Shown: positions 9,310-19,468 of the stretch, piece after piece
How positions within the stretch are numbered: the first letter of the stretch is position 1
Layout of the letters: each line of letters starts with the position of its first letter
Source of the DNA: Acidimicrobiales bacterium
Lineage (GTDB): Bacteria > Actinomycetota > Acidimicrobiia > Acidimicrobiales > RAAP-2
Length of the DNA stretch: 64,000 nt
Direction: 5' to 3'
NCBI GenBank assembly: GCA_025362585.1
Contig: JANYFR010000051.1
Location: 16,697 to 80,696, forward strand
Position numbers and translations under genes: made by a program
The notes under the pieces: model-generated
Database searches by the model: none
What the model saw: only the letters and a program-made list of their open reading frames with translations
Told to the model about the DNA's origin: nothing

Positions 9310-11450
9310 ACCGCGAGTTCCTCGGTGGCCTCGACCGCGACGTGGGGCACGATTCGTTCGAGCCACGCCGGCATCCACCAGTTGGCGTTGCCGAAGAAGT
9401 GCATGAGGGCCGGCACGAGCACCGTGCGAAGGATGAAGGCGTCCATCAGGACCGCTCCGCCGAGACCAATGCCGAACTCGGCGATGACCCGTTGTCCACC
9501 GAACGCGAAGGAGAAGAAGACGCAGATCATGACCAGGGCGGCCGCCGAGATGACTCGACCGGTATTCGCCTGACCGCGACTAATCGCCTCCTCATTACTG
9601 CCCGTGTTGAGCCACTCTTCGTGCATGCGCGAGACCAAAAACACCTGATAGTCCATGGAGAGACCGAAGAGGATGGCGATCATGATGACCGGAAGGAACG
9701 ACTCGATGGGGCCAGTACCGGCTCCGATGAGTGAGCTCCCCCAGCCCCATTGGAAGACCGCGACCACCAGGCCGAAAGAGGCGCCGGCCGCGAACAGATT
9801 CATCGCCGCCGCCGTTAGGGGGATGACGATACTGCGGAAGGCCACCATGAGCAGCAGACAGCCGAGCAGCACAATCACCCCGACGAAGAGCGGTATCTTC
9901 GCCGTGAAGATTGTGGCAAAGTCGACGAAGATCGCCACGAGCCCTCCGACGTAGATGGCGGTGTGCGAGCCCGACGTCGCGGCCGGAACGTACGTCGAAC
10001 GAATTGTCTGTATGAGATCCTCGGTCTTGGTGTCTTGCGGGCTGGACTTGGGGATGACGTAGATGACGCCGACATGTCCGTTCGCGCTCAACTGCAGTGG
10101 AGCGACCGCCGCGACGTCGGGCTTTCCCTGCAGCGACTGGTCGAGCGCGATCATGGCCTGCTGGTCCGCGGAGTTGTGGATGGCGCCGACGACCTGGAGG
10201 GGACCGTTAAAGCCCGGTCCGAAACCCTTGGCGAGCAGATCGTACGCCTGGCGGGTCGTCGATCCGGCGGGGTTGGAGCCCTGATCCGAGCTGCCCAAGT
10301 GCAAGGAGAAGAAGGGGATGCCGAGCACGACAATCACGACCAGCGCGGCGAGCGAGATGGTGCGCGGACGACGTGACACGTAGGCGGCCCAGCGCTGCCA
10401 GGCACTGGCGATGACGAGCGGCTCGGGGCCGTTCACCTTGAGCGACCGGCGCTCTTTGCGGCTCAGGGCGTGGAACTTCTCGATGCCCAGGAGAGCCGGT
10501 AAGAGGGTTAGTGAGGCGAACATCGTGATCAGCACGGTGAGCGACGACGCAATGGCGACGCCGTTCAAGAAGGCGAGGCGTAAGACGAGCATGCCCAGGA
10601 GCGCAATGCAGACCGTGGCGCCCGCGAAGAGCACGGCCCGGCCCGAGGTGTCGATTGCCGTCACAATCGAATCCTCGACGCTCAGCCCGCGCTTCAACCC
10701 CTGGCGGGAGCGGGTCACGATGAAGAGGGCGTAGTCGATGCCGACCCCGAGACCAATCAGCGAGCCCAGGATGGGGGCGAACTGCGCGATGTTGAGCCCG
10801 TGGCTCAACAGGGTCGTGGCCGCCGACGCAATGCCGAGGGCGAAGAGCGCGACGCCGAGGGGGAGCAGCATGGCGAAGAAGGAGCCAAAGGCGAGGATCA
10901 GGACGATCGCCGTCGCAATGAGTCCGAAGATCTCGCCCGGACTGCCCTTGGGCGCGTCGAGCTGACCGAAAGCGTTTCCCCCGAACTGGACGTTGAGCGA
11001 CGGGGACCTGGCGCCCGCGGCGACGGTTTCGACGGCCCTGATCTGGGGGTTGGTCAGCTTGAAGGAGGACTTCGAGAAGTAGACCACCGCGTAGGCAATC
11101 TTGCCGTCCTTACTGATTTGGAGGGAACCACCCAGGAACGGGGAGACGACTTGGGCGACGTCGGGCAGTTTGCTCGCCCGGGCGACCACTGCCTCGATCT
11201 GGCGTTGGTGACTCTGGATGGTGCCGCGCGTTGCCTGAAAGACGATCTGGTCGATGTCGCCGGACTTGCTCGCGAAGCCCGATTGGAGCAGCGTGAGGGC
11301 GTGGGTCGAATTGGTGCCCGGGAGGCTGAAGGAGTTGGCGAACGCCGAACCGAATGTCTGGGCGGCCACGTTGATTCCAAGGAAGAGAACTATCCACGCG
11401 GCGAGCACGAGCCACCGACGTCGAAAACTGAATCGGGCGAGGGATTTCAT
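9306..11450 (-). CDS. MMPL-family RND transporter
   Basis: The 714 aa product has the two-fold RND/MMPL architecture: a helix at the N-terminus (WLVLAAWIVLFLGINVAAQ), a periplasmic loop of about 130 residues, five helices, then a second copy of the same pattern. Typical segments are LIGLGVGIDYALFIVTRSRQ and LFGLSMDYQVFLVSRMHEEW, which contain the paired Asp-Tyr residues of the proton relay. Such proteins export lipids or drugs. ATG 11450 is chosen because the 96 upstream codons are low-complexity and arginine-rich. AGGAG lies 13 bases upstream, rather far. Divergent from the NUDIX gene. Confidence 0.9.
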   Translation of the reverse strand: MKSLARFSFRRRWLVLAAWIVLFLGINVAAQTFGSAFANSFSLPGTNSTHALTLLQSGFASKSGDIDQIVFQATRGTIQSHQRQIEAVVARASKLPDVAQVVSPFLGGSLQISKDGKIAYAVVYFSKSSFKLTNPQIRAVETVAAGARSPSLNVQFGGNAFGQLDAPKGSPGEIFGLIATAIVLILAFGSFFAMLLPLGVALFALGIASAATTLLSHGLNIAQFAPILGSLIGLGVGIDYALFIVTRSRQGLKRGLSVEDSIVTAIDTSGRAVLFAGATVCIALLGMLVLRLAFLNGVAIASSLTVLITMFASLTLLPALLGIEKFHALSRKERRSLKVNGPEPLVIASAWQRWAAYVSRRPRTISLAALVVIVVLGIPFFSLHLGSSDQGSNPAGSTTRQAYDLLAKGFGPGFNGPLQVVGAIHNSADQQAMIALDQSLQGKPDVAAVAPLQLSANGHVGVIYVIPKSSPQDTKTEDLIQTIRSTYVPAATSGSHTAIYVGGLVAIFVDFATIFTAKIPLFVGVIVLLGCLLLMVAFRSIVIPLTAAAMNLFAAGASFGLVVAVFQWGWGSSLIGAGTGPIESFLPVIMIAILFGLSMDYQVFLVSRMHEEWLNTGSNEEAISRGQANTGRVISAAALVMICVFFSFAFGGQRVIAEFGIGLGGAVLMDAFILRTVLVPALMHFFGNANWWMPAWLERIVPHVAVEATEELAV

Positions 11451-11492
11451 GGTGGGGCGGGCTCCTGAATGGGCGAGGGGGGGACCGAATAA

Positions 11493-11505
11493 AATACGCA
11501 GTATT
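11493..11505. promoter_or_regulatory. Small palindrome between divergent genes (candidate operator)
   Basis: AATAC-GCA-GTATT is a perfect 5-bp inverted repeat in the 92-base gap between the MMPL gene and the NUDIX gene, 43 bases from the MMPL start. TetR-type repressors often control MMPL exporters, but no regulator gene is nearby and the arms are short. Confidence 0.25.
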
Positions 11506-11542
11506 GGCGGAAGGCCTTGGTAGATATTAGGGGAGAAACGTG

Positions 11543-12340
11543 ATGGCCCGTGACGCGAGGTGGCCCGCGCGATTTGAGGGTCACGTCTACCCCCAGGCCA
11601 TTCCGGAACCTGACGACATTCAGCCCGGGGCTCCGGCACCGTGGTCGACGTTGCCCTCGATCGCGCGACGTGGGTTGGACCTTGGACTGGTCGAGGCCCG
11701 GCTACTCGACGGCCATCGCCACGTCGCGACCTCACCAATTCCGGACGATTTTAGTGCGATGGTCGCGGTGGGCGACGCCGCACGCCGGCCTATCACCCGT
11801 CGCTCGGCGGTCCTCGTCGCGCTGTTCGAGGAGCACGGGGAGACCCATGTGGTCCTCACCCGCCGCTCGGCGCACCTGCGACAGCACGGTGGCGAGATCG
11901 CGCTGCCCGGTGGGCGCAGCGACGCCGGAGAGACGCCGGTCACCACGGCGCTGCGCGAAACCCGTGAGGAGGTCGGCATCGACGAGTCGTTGGTGAGAGT
12001 CGTGGGATGGTTGAGCCCCATCGTGACCTTCGCCTCGGGTTCGGCGATCTGGCCAATCGTGGGGCTGCTCCAACATCGTCCCCACTTCGTCACCGATCCC
12101 TCCGAGGTAGAGCGGGCCTTTACCGTGTCGCTCGCGGACCTGCTCGCTGGTGACGCGTTCCTCGAGGAGCGATGGCGCCGCGAGCAACGCCCGGGATCCG
12201 ACGAAGACGGCTATCTGCCGATTCACATCTACCGAGTGCCGGGCGACCTGGTCTGGGGCGCCACTGCCCGAGTGCTCACCGAGCTGTTGTGCGTCGTGAC
12301 GGGCGTCGCGTGGCCCGAGTTGAACCGCGGCTGGCCCTAG
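11543..12340 (+). CDS. NUDIX hydrolase (CoA-pyrophosphatase-like)
   Basis: The 265 aa product has an N-terminal extension of about 90 residues and a NUDIX domain. The NUDIX box is GGRSDAGETPVTTALRETRE followed by EVG, with the catalytic RExxEE glutamates that bind metal. The preceding LTRRSAHLRQHGGEIALPGG resembles the CoA/acyl-CoA pyrophosphatase (NudL/YeaB) subgroup. Substrate is inferred. GGGGAG precedes a GTG (11540) and an ATG (11543); the ATG gives the better spacing. Confidence 0.85.
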   Translation: MARDARWPARFEGHVYPQAIPEPDDIQPGAPAPWSTLPSIARRGLDLGLVEARLLDGHRHVATSPIPDDFSAMVAVGDAARRPITRRSAVLVALFEEHGETHVVLTRRSAHLRQHGGEIALPGGRSDAGETPVTTALRETREEVGIDESLVRVVGWLSPIVTFASGSAIWPIVGLLQHRPHFVTDPSEVERAFTVSLADLLAGDAFLEERWRREQRPGSDEDGYLPIHIYRVPGDLVWGATARVLTELLCVVTGVAWPELNRGWP

Positions 12341-12407
12341 ATCCGTCCGGTAGATTGTTCCCAACAGTCACCCGTTTTCGGGGCGCAGATTCCTATCGGA
12401 GGACACC

Positions 12408-13571
12408 ATGGCGGAAGTCGAGATCGGCATCTACAAATCGGCGAGACAGGCCTACGGATTCGACGACATCGCCATTGTCCCCTCGCGTCGTACGCGCGAT
12501 CCCGAGGACGTGGACATTTCGTGGCAGATCGACGCCTACAAGTTCGAACTGCCGGTGCTCGGCTCGGCGATGGATGGCGCGATGTCGCCGGCGACCGCGA
12601 TCGAACTCGGACGCCTCGGCGGGCTCGGGGTCTTGAATCTCGAGGGGCTCTGGACCCGCTACGAAGACCCGATGCCGCTCTTCGAGGAGATTCGTGAGCT
12701 CGATGACGACAAGGCGACGATGCGCATGCAGCAGATGTACCTCGAGCCCATCAAGCTCGAGCTCGTCGCGACCCGAATCAAGGAGATGAAGGCCGCCGGC
12801 GTTACCACCGCCGCGTCGGTCACCCCCGCGCGCACCGATTGGATGGCCACGACCATCCTCGACGCCGGACTCGACATCCTGGTCATCCAGGGCACCGTCG
12901 TCTCGGCCGAGCACGTCTCCAAGGCTGTCGAGCCGCTCAACCTCAAGAAGTTCATCCGCCAGTTCGAACTGCCGGTCATCGTCGGGGGCTGCGCGAGTTA
13001 CCAGGCGGCGCTGCACCTGATGCGCACCGGTGCCGCCGGTGTCCTCGTGGGCGTCGGCCCCGGCAACGCCTGCACGTCGCGAGCGGTGCTCGGTATTGGC
13101 GTGCCCCAGGCCACCGCAATCGCCGACGTCGCCGGTGCGCGGATGCGCCACCTCGACGAGACCGGCGTCTACGTGCACGTCATCGCCGACGGCGGCATGA
13201 GCAAGGGTGGCGACATCGCCAAGGCCATTGCGTGCGGCGCCGACGCCGTGATGATTGGTTCTCCACTCACGAGCGCCGTGGAAGCGCCCGCGCGCGGATT
13301 CCACTGGGGCATGGCGACCTTTCACCCCACGCTGCCCCGCGGCACCCGGGTGCGCACCCAGGTACGTGGCACGCTGAGAGAGGTCCTGCTCGGACCGGCG
13401 CACGAAAACGATGGCCGTCTTAACCTCTTTGGAGCACTCCGTACGTCGATGGCGACCTGCGGTTACGAGACGCTGAAGGAGTTCCAGAAGGCGGAGATCA
13501 TGCTGGCCCCGTCGCTGCAAACCGAAGGAAAGCAGTTGCAGCGCTCCCAGGGTGTCGGCATGGGCCATTGA
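12408..13571 (+). CDS. guaB3: GuaB3-family IMP dehydrogenase-related protein
   Basis: The 387 aa product begins [20 protein letters not shown], characteristic of the actinobacterial GuaB3 group. It is a TIM-barrel IMPDH/GMPR protein without the CBS pair of true GuaB. The flexible-loop Cys is at residue 222 in [15 protein letters not shown]. GuaB3 was long called a second IMP dehydrogenase; a cyanobacterial homologue has been reported to act as a GMP reductase, so either direction between IMP and GMP is possible. GGAGG precedes the ATG. Its stop overlaps the guaA start by four bases (TTGA). Confidence 0.9.
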   Translation: MAEVEIGIYKSARQAYGFDDIAIVPSRRTRDPEDVDISWQIDAYKFELPVLGSAMDGAMSPATAIELGRLGGLGVLNLEGLWTRYEDPMPLFEEIRELDDDKATMRMQQMYLEPIKLELVATRIKEMKAAGVTTAASVTPARTDWMATTILDAGLDILVIQGTVVSAEHVSKAVEPLNLKKFIRQFELPVIVGGCASYQAALHLMRTGAAGVLVGVGPGNACTSRAVLGIGVPQATAIADVAGARMRHLDETGVYVHVIADGGMSKGGDIAKAIACGADAVMIGSPLTSAVEAPARGFHWGMATFHPTLPRGTRVRTQVRGTLREVLLGPAHENDGRLNLFGALRTSMATCGYETLKEFQKAEIMLAPSLQTEGKQLQRSQGVGMGH

Positions 13572-15109
13572 CCTCGAACGTCCTGGTCGTTGACTTCGGC
13601 GCCCAGTACGCCCAGTTGATCGCACGACGGGTCCGTGAGGCCCACGTCTACTCCGAGATTGTTCAGAGTTCGATCACCGCCGACGAGGTGCGCGCTAGGG
13701 CGCCGTCGGCCATCATCTTGTCGGGAGGACCGAAGTCGGTCTACGAGGTACCGGCCCCGTCGCTCGATCCGGCAATCTACGAACTCGCCATTCCGGTGCT
13801 CGGGATCTGTTACGGGGCGCAGTTGATGGCCCAGCAACTCGGGGGCGAGGTGGCCCACACCGACGCCGGCGAGTACGGCCGCACCGTCCTTACGCGTGAG
13901 GGTCCCTCGGTCCTGATGGCGCAGTGGCCGGTGGAGGGGACGTGCTGGATGAGCCACGGTGACGCCATCGCTCGGGCGCCGGGAGGCTTCGCGGTGAGCG
14001 CCTCGAGCCCCGGCGCTGCGGTCGCGGTAATGGAGGACGTCGAGCGTCGCCTCTACGCGGTGCAGTTCCATCCCGAGGTCGTCCACACCGAACGCGGCCA
14101 GGAGCTGCTGTCGAACTTTTTGCACCATATTGCCGGTATCGCCCCCACGTGGACCAATGAGTCGATCATCGTCGCACAGGTCGCGGCCATTCGCGCCCAG
14201 GTCGGTACCGAGCGCGTGTTGTGCGCGCTGTCGGGGGGCGTCGACTCCGCGGTCGCGGCGGCCCTCGTCACGAAGTCCGTGGGCCACCAGCTCACCTGCG
14301 TCTTCGTCGACACCGGCCTGATGCGCAAGAACGAGGGTGAGCAAATCGAGGAGACCTTCACGCGCCAGTTCGGCGTCGAGCTCATTCACGTGAAGGCCCA
14401 GGACCGGTTCTTTGACGCTCTGGCCGGCGTCGTCGACCCCGAGGCCAAGCGCAAGATCATTGGGGAGCTCTTTATTCGCGAGTTCGAGGCCGTCGCGCGC
14501 GAACTCGGGGCGGGCGGCGACGGACCACGATTCCTCGTCCAGGGCACGCTCTACCCTGACGTCATTGAGTCGGGCTCGGGTCACGCCGCGAATATCAAGA
14601 GTCACCACAACGTGGGCGGCCTGCCCGAGGACCTCTCCTTCGAGCTCGTCGAGCCACTGCGCAGCCTCTTCAAGGACGAAGTTCGTCACGTCGGCGAGGA
14701 GTTGGGACTGCCGCCCGAGATCGTGTGGCGCCAGCCCTTCCCGGGGCCCGGCCTCGGCGTAAGAATCGTCGGCGAAGTGACGCGCGAGCGCGCCGAGATC
14801 CTGCGCAACGCCGACCACGTTGTCGTGGACGAGATCAAAAAAGCCGGCCTCTACCGGGAGCTCTGGCAGAGTTTCGCGGTGTTACCGGCCGTTCGTACGG
14901 TGGGGGTCATGGGCGACGGACGAACCTACGCGTACCCCATCATCATCCGTGCGGTCACCAGTGACGACGCGATGACGGCCGACTGGGCCCGCCTGCCCTA
15001 CGATCTCGTCGAGCGAATCGCCAATCGGTTGATCCGCGAGGTCGACGGCGTCAATCGCGTGGCGCTCGACGTGACGAGTAAGCCGCCCGGCACCATTGAG
15101 TGGGAGTGA
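13568..15109 (+). CDS. guaA: GMP synthase (glutamine-hydrolysing)
   Basis: The 513 aa product converts XMP to GMP using glutamine and ATP. The N-terminal class I amidotransferase has Cys81 in [11 protein letters not shown] and a His-Glu pair in QFHPEV. The ATP pyrophosphatase domain has the PP-loop SGGVDS. The C-terminal dimerisation domain ends with [13 protein letters not shown]. The start is a TTG at 13568 overlapping the guaB3 TGA, indicating coupled translation; no other start keeps the conserved [15 protein letters not shown] strand. GMP formation sits next to GuaB3, a purine node. Confidence 0.97.
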   Translation: MTSNVLVVDFGAQYAQLIARRVREAHVYSEIVQSSITADEVRARAPSAIILSGGPKSVYEVPAPSLDPAIYELAIPVLGICYGAQLMAQQLGGEVAHTDAGEYGRTVLTREGPSVLMAQWPVEGTCWMSHGDAIARAPGGFAVSASSPGAAVAVMEDVERRLYAVQFHPEVVHTERGQELLSNFLHHIAGIAPTWTNESIIVAQVAAIRAQVGTERVLCALSGGVDSAVAAALVTKSVGHQLTCVFVDTGLMRKNEGEQIEETFTRQFGVELIHVKAQDRFFDALAGVVDPEAKRKIIGELFIREFEAVARELGAGGDGPRFLVQGTLYPDVIESGSGHAANIKSHHNVGGLPEDLSFELVEPLRSLFKDEVRHVGEELGLPPEIVWRQPFPGPGLGVRIVGEVTRERAEILRNADHVVVDEIKKAGLYRELWQSFAVLPAVRTVGVMGDGRTYAYPIIIRAVTSDDAMTADWARLPYDLVERIANRLIREVDGVNRVALDVTSKPPGTIEWE

Positions 15110-17385
15110 ACGCGAACTCGTTCTCGGACGAGGCGTTGTGGGGAGCGCCGGACAACGCGAGCCGCGGATTGGACCCGTTGTCGCTCCTCGAAGGACTGAC
15201 GGCGCCCCAGCGAGAGGCCGTGATCCAGCGAGGCGGTCCCCTCCTCGTGATCGCCGGGGCCGGCTCGGGCAAGACTCGAGTACTGACTCGTCGAATCGCG
15301 CACATCCTCGCGACCAGGGACGCCCAGCCGTGGGAGATCATGGCGATCACGTTCACCAACAAGGCGGCCGACGAAATGCGCCGACGGGTCGTGGATTTAG
15401 TCGGCGACGACGCACGTCAAATGTGGGTCTCCACATTCCACTCGGCGTGCCTGAGGATGTTGCGCGCCCACGCTGACGTCCTCGGTTACCAGCGAGGCTT
15501 CACGATCTACGACGCCGGCGACGCCGAGAGCGCGGTCGAGCGCATCATGAAGGAGCTCAACCTCGACACGAAGCGGCTCTCGCCGCGCAGCGTCGCGGCG
15601 GCGATCTCAGCGGCGAAGAACGAGATGCGCGGTCCCGCCGCCTACGCGAGTGAGGGCGGCGACGATCCCCACCACCGGCGTATCGCGCAGATCTACGGTC
15701 TCTACTGCGATCGGCTGATGCTCGCCAACGCGATGGACTTCGACGACCTGCTGCTGAACGCCGTGGCGATGTTGAAGAAGGATGGTGACGTCCTGGCCTC
15801 GTATCAGCGCCGCTTCCGCTATCTCCTCGTTGACGAGTTTCAAGACACCAATGGCGTGCAGAACCAACTCGTGATGATGCTGGCCGAGGGCCACCGCAAC
15901 CTCTGCGTGGTTGGCGACTCGGACCAGTCCATCTACCGCTTCCGCGCCGCCGACGTCCGCAACATCCTCCAGTTCGAACAGCGCTTTCCCGACGCGGCGG
16001 TCATTTTGCTCGAGCAGAACTTCCGTTCCACCCAGACGATCCTCGACGCGGCCAACGCCGTCATTGCGAAGAACGCGAGTCGTCACGCGAAGAACCTCTT
16101 CACCGACGACGTCCAGGGCGAGAAAATCCGGCTCTACCGGGCCGGCGACGAGTACGACGAAGGTCGGTGGGTCGCGAGCGAGCTGCGCCGTCTGCGCACC
16201 CAGGTCTCGCTCGACTGGAACCAGATGGCGATTTTCTACCGCACCAACGCGCAGAGTCGGGTCCTCGAAGAGGAGATGTTGCGCGCCTCGATCCCGTACC
16301 GGGTCATTTCGGGCATGCGGTTCTACGACCGCAAGGAGATCCGTAACGCGCTGGCCTACTCGCGGCTGATCGTGAACCCCCGCGATGAGGCTTCGGCCCG
16401 GCGGGTCATCAACGAGCCCAAGCGCGGCATCGGCGCCTCGGCGCAGGCCAAGCTCGGTGCCTACGCCGCCGAACAGGGAATCTCGTTCGCGGAAGCCACG
16501 CACTACGGCGCCGAGGCCGGACTCAGTGGTCGGGCGCTTAGCGGCTCGCAGAAGTTCTCATTCATGCTCGATCAGTTGCGCGCAATGGCCAACGACCTCT
16601 CACCGCGCGAGATGATCGGGGCAATCGTTGCCGAGTCGGGGATGGGCGACGCGTTGCGCGCGGAGAACTCCGACGAGGCGTACTCGAGACTAGAGAACCT
16701 CGGCGAACTCGCGTCGGCGGCGGCGCAGTACGACACGCTGCTCGACTTCGTCGAGCGAATGGCGCTGGTGGCAGACTCGGACCAACTCGACGGCGGTGCC
16801 GGAGCGGTGTCACTCATGACCCTGCACGTCGCGAAGGGTCTCGAGTTTCCCGCCGTCGTGATCACGGGACTCGAGGAGACCATTTTTCCTCACAATCGTG
16901 CGCTCTCGGACGAGGCCGAGCTCGAAGAGGAGCGCCGCCTCTGTTACGTCGGGGTGACCCGCGCCATGCGTCACCTCGTGCTGACCCACGCCTGGACGAG
17001 GACGGTGTGGGGGAGGCCGACGAACGAGATTCCGAGCCGCTTTCTCCAGGAGATCCCATCAGAGCTCGTCCAGGACCTCTCCGCGACCCTGCCCGCTCGC
17101 CGATCGAGTTTCGTCACCGACAGCGACGGATTCGTGGGACGCGGGTCCGAGTTCACCGAGGGTCGGGCGTTCGGCACCGGCGCGGCGCCGCCGGTGCGTT
17201 CAACGGGTGCCGAGAAACTCGGACTCGTCGTGGGTGACGCCGTCGTGCACGACCGATTCGGCCGGGGCACCGTGATGAGCGTCGACGGCACCGGCGCTCA
17301 CGCGAGGGCGTCGGTGCAGTTCGACGATCACGGCACGAAGCAACTAGTGCTCGCCATGACGCCACTCCAGCGCGTAAATCCTTAG
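15106..17385 (+). CDS. pcrA: ATP-dependent DNA helicase PcrA/UvrD
   Basis: The product is about 759 aa, a superfamily 1A 3'-5' helicase for repair and replication. Motifs in order: Q-motif [10 protein letters not shown], Walker [20 protein letters not shown] (Ia), LLVDEFQDT (II), [14 protein letters not shown] (III), LEQNFRST (IV), [10 protein letters not shown] (V) and CYVGVTRA (VI). The C-terminus has the Tudor-like PcrA tail ([15 protein letters not shown]) that binds RNA polymerase in homologues. GTG 15106 overlaps the guaA stop as GTGA; an in-frame GTG at 15100 is the alternative. Confidence 0.96.
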   Translation: MNANSFSDEALWGAPDNASRGLDPLSLLEGLTAPQREAVIQRGGPLLVIAGAGSGKTRVLTRRIAHILATRDAQPWEIMAITFTNKAADEMRRRVVDLVGDDARQMWVSTFHSACLRMLRAHADVLGYQRGFTIYDAGDAESAVERIMKELNLDTKRLSPRSVAAAISAAKNEMRGPAAYASEGGDDPHHRRIAQIYGLYCDRLMLANAMDFDDLLLNAVAMLKKDGDVLASYQRRFRYLLVDEFQDTNGVQNQLVMMLAEGHRNLCVVGDSDQSIYRFRAADVRNILQFEQRFPDAAVILLEQNFRSTQTILDAANAVIAKNASRHAKNLFTDDVQGEKIRLYRAGDEYDEGRWVASELRRLRTQVSLDWNQMAIFYRTNAQSRVLEEEMLRASIPYRVISGMRFYDRKEIRNALAYSRLIVNPRDEASARRVINEPKRGIGASAQAKLGAYAAEQGISFAEATHYGAEAGLSGRALSGSQKFSFMLDQLRAMANDLSPREMIGAIVAESGMGDALRAENSDEAYSRLENLGELASAAAQYDTLLDFVERMALVADSDQLDGGAGAVSLMTLHVAKGLEFPAVVITGLEETIFPHNRALSDEAELEEERRLCYVGVTRAMRHLVLTHAWTRTVWGRPTNEIPSRFLQEIPSELVQDLSATLPARRSSFVTDSDGFVGRGSEFTEGRAFGTGAAPPVRSTGAEKLGLVVGDAVVHDRFGRGTVMSVDGTGAHARASVQFDDHGTKQLVLAMTPLQRVNP

Positions 17386-17444
17386 TAAGAATCCCTGATC
17401 ACCTCGTGGAGTCGCCTGGGGGTGAGGTGTCAGAATGGTGAGTC

Positions 17445-18701
17445 ATGGTTATCTCTCGGCCGGTCTACCGGCCACCGTCGGCTCCGAGTAACAATCGGCT
17501 CCCCGCCCGCGTGTACTGGCGACGCCGAGCGATTGTTATTTTGGCCGCGGTCACACTGGTGGTCGTTGGCTACCTCGGCATCACGTTGGCCCTCGCACTC
17601 AACAACCCCGGCTACGGCGCCTCGTACTCGGCGAGGGCGGCCGAGTGGGGTCGCCAGCACGGCCTCGGGAGCTTGGTCACCTGGGTCGAAACCGAGTGGA
17701 ACAAACTCAATCCCGCGAAGATCGGAGGGAACCCGTCCAAGGGTTCGTACGGTTCTGGCGCGACGAAGGTCAACGTGCCGGCCGCCGGCCACCTTCCGGC
17801 GCCCACCCGGATCGCCACCCCAGCCGGGACCCCCCAGACGGGCGAGGGGGTCTGGCACGTCGCAGGACGCACCACGGCCAAGGGCGTGCCGGCGATCTAC
17901 GAGGCGTTCGTGCGCCCTGATCCGATCCACACGAGTTACGTCGTGGGCGTCGCGTGGATGGACCCGACGCTGCTGCGAGCACGGCTGTACTCGGGCTCGT
18001 TCATTCCCGGCGGCGGTCCCTACAACTACAGCGCGCCGATCACGGCCGCCAGCTCCAAGACCCTCGTGGCCGCCTTCAACGCCGGTTTCCGGATGCAGGA
18101 CGCCAACGGTGGCTACTACACCCAAGGCACGATGGTGAAGCCCCTTCGCCCCGGTGCGGCCTCGGTCGTGATCTTCAAGGACGGCACCATGACGGTTGGT
18201 GCGTGGGGCTCCAACGACCTCACTTTCTCCAACCATCAGATTCAATCGGTGCGCCAGAATCTCGATCTCATCGTCAACAACGGCCAGCCAGTGCCCGGAC
18301 TGACGGTCTCGAACTCGCTGAAGTGGGGTAAGACCCTCGGCGGTACCTTCAACGTCTGGCGATCGGGCCTCGGGGTCACGAAGAATGGCGCCCTGGTCTA
18401 CGTCGGCGGTCCGGCCCTCTCGATCAGTGACCTCGCGAGCGTACTGGCGCGAGCCGGCGCCGTGCGAGCGATGGAACTGGACATCAACACCGACTGGGTG
18501 TCGTTCTCGACGTTCACTGGTCCGATTGACACGCCGATCACTGGCGCGAACGGCGTCAATTTGGTCAATACGGCGACCGAGCAGATGATTGAAAGGCCGT
18601 CGCACTACTTCGCGTCGTACTGGGCACGCGACTTCTTCACGATGTCGCTGCGCAGTGACCAGACGACGAACTCGACCTCGACCACCACGGCCGGCGGTTA
18701 G
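17445..18701 (+). CDS. Phosphodiester glycosidase (NAGPA-domain) membrane-anchored protein
   Basis: The 418 aa product has a basic N-terminus and one signal anchor (about residues 28-51), an extracytoplasmic linker, and a C-terminal NAGPA domain. Hallmarks are TLVAAFNAGFRM, NGGYYTQGTM and a late stretch ALSISDLASVLARAGAVRAM ending MELDIN. In that fold the conserved Asn, Gly and Asp residues shape a phosphodiester-cleaving pocket acting on sugar-1-phosphodiesters; bacterial substrates are likely cell-wall or exopolysaccharide. The C-terminus is Ser/Thr-rich. Its stop overlaps the convergent dprE2 stop (TTAG). Confidence 0.85.
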   Translation: MVISRPVYRPPSAPSNNRLPARVYWRRRAIVILAAVTLVVVGYLGITLALALNNPGYGASYSARAAEWGRQHGLGSLVTWVETEWNKLNPAKIGGNPSKGSYGSGATKVNVPAAGHLPAPTRIATPAGTPQTGEGVWHVAGRTTAKGVPAIYEAFVRPDPIHTSYVVGVAWMDPTLLRARLYSGSFIPGGGPYNYSAPITAASSKTLVAAFNAGFRMQDANGGYYTQGTMVKPLRPGAASVVIFKDGTMTVGAWGSNDLTFSNHQIQSVRQNLDLIVNNGQPVPGLTVSNSLKWGKTLGGTFNVWRSGLGVTKNGALVYVGGPALSISDLASVLARAGAVRAMELDINTDWVSFSTFTGPIDTPITGANGVNLVNTATEQMIERPSHYFASYWARDFFTMSLRSDQTTNSTSTTTAGG

Positions 18702-19465
18702 CGCTCGGTGATTTTGCGGAACAGCGCCTTGGGCAGGTGTCGCAGCACGCCAAAGACGTAACGCAGCGCCGGCGGGCTCCAGATCACGCGCTCGCCGCTC
18801 GCGAGGCCCCGCAGTGCGATGATGGCCACCGCGGCGGCGTCGGTCGTGAAGGGCGGCTCCGGGTGACCGAGGGTCATCTTGGTGCGCACGACGCCCGCTC
18901 GCAGCACCTGCAGACTGACCCCGGTCCCCTCGAGGGAGTCGGCCAGCCCGTCGCACAGCCGGTCGAGGCCCGCCTTGGCACCGCCGTAGAGGTACATCGT
19001 GCGCCGAACGCGCACGCCCGACACCGACGTGATCACGAGGATCCGTCCACTGCCCTGGGCGACCATGCGGCGTCGGACCTCGGCGAGCGCCGCGACGGGC
19101 CACGTGAGATTCACCGTCATCACGCGCGCCGCCGCCTCCGCGCTGTCCTCGTCCTCGCTTTGACTACCGAGCAGGCCAACTGCGACGATGACCAGATCGA
19201 CGTTGTCGTGGGCCTTTTCGAACGACTCGGTGACCGTACGACGCGCGTTGGACGGATCCTCGGCGTCGAACAGGACCGTGTCGGTCCTCGTGGCCCCGGC
19301 GGCGCGCGCCGCGGCCGCGGCCTCGTCGAGCAGACCGGCGTTGCGTCCGGCGAGCACCACCGTCTCGGTGCGATTCGCGCAGAGCTGCTCGATAATTGCC
19401 CGTGCGATGTCCGAGCTGCCCCCGAGGACGACGACAGTCTGGGGTTGGCTAAAGGCGTTGTCCAC
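18698..19465 (-). CDS. dprE2: Decaprenylphospho-erythro-pentofuranosid-2-ulose 2-reductase (DprE2)
   Basis: The 255 aa product is a short-chain dehydrogenase: the nucleotide motif VVVLGGSSDIARAI at the N-terminus, NAG-like AVGLLG, the catalytic serine in ITSVSGVRVRR, and YLYGGAKAGLD giving Tyr-x-x-x-Lys. It reduces the 2-keto intermediate made by DprE1 to decaprenylphosphoryl-D-arabinose. Identity rests on sequence and on its place three bases downstream of dprE1. It begins at a GTG and is last in the dppR-dprE1-dprE2 operon. Confidence 0.88.
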   Translation of the reverse strand: MDNAFSQPQTVVVLGGSSDIARAIIEQLCANRTETVVLAGRNAGLLDEAAAAARAAGATRTDTVLFDAEDPSNARRTVTESFEKAHDNVDLVIVAVGLLGSQSEDEDSAEAAARVMTVNLTWPVAALAEVRRRMVAQGSGRILVITSVSGVRVRRTMYLYGGAKAGLDRLCDGLADSLEGTGVSLQVLRAGVVRTKMTLGHPEPPFTTDAAAVAIIALRGLASGERVIWSPPALRYVFGVLRHLPKALFRKITER

Positions 19466-19468
19466 GAT

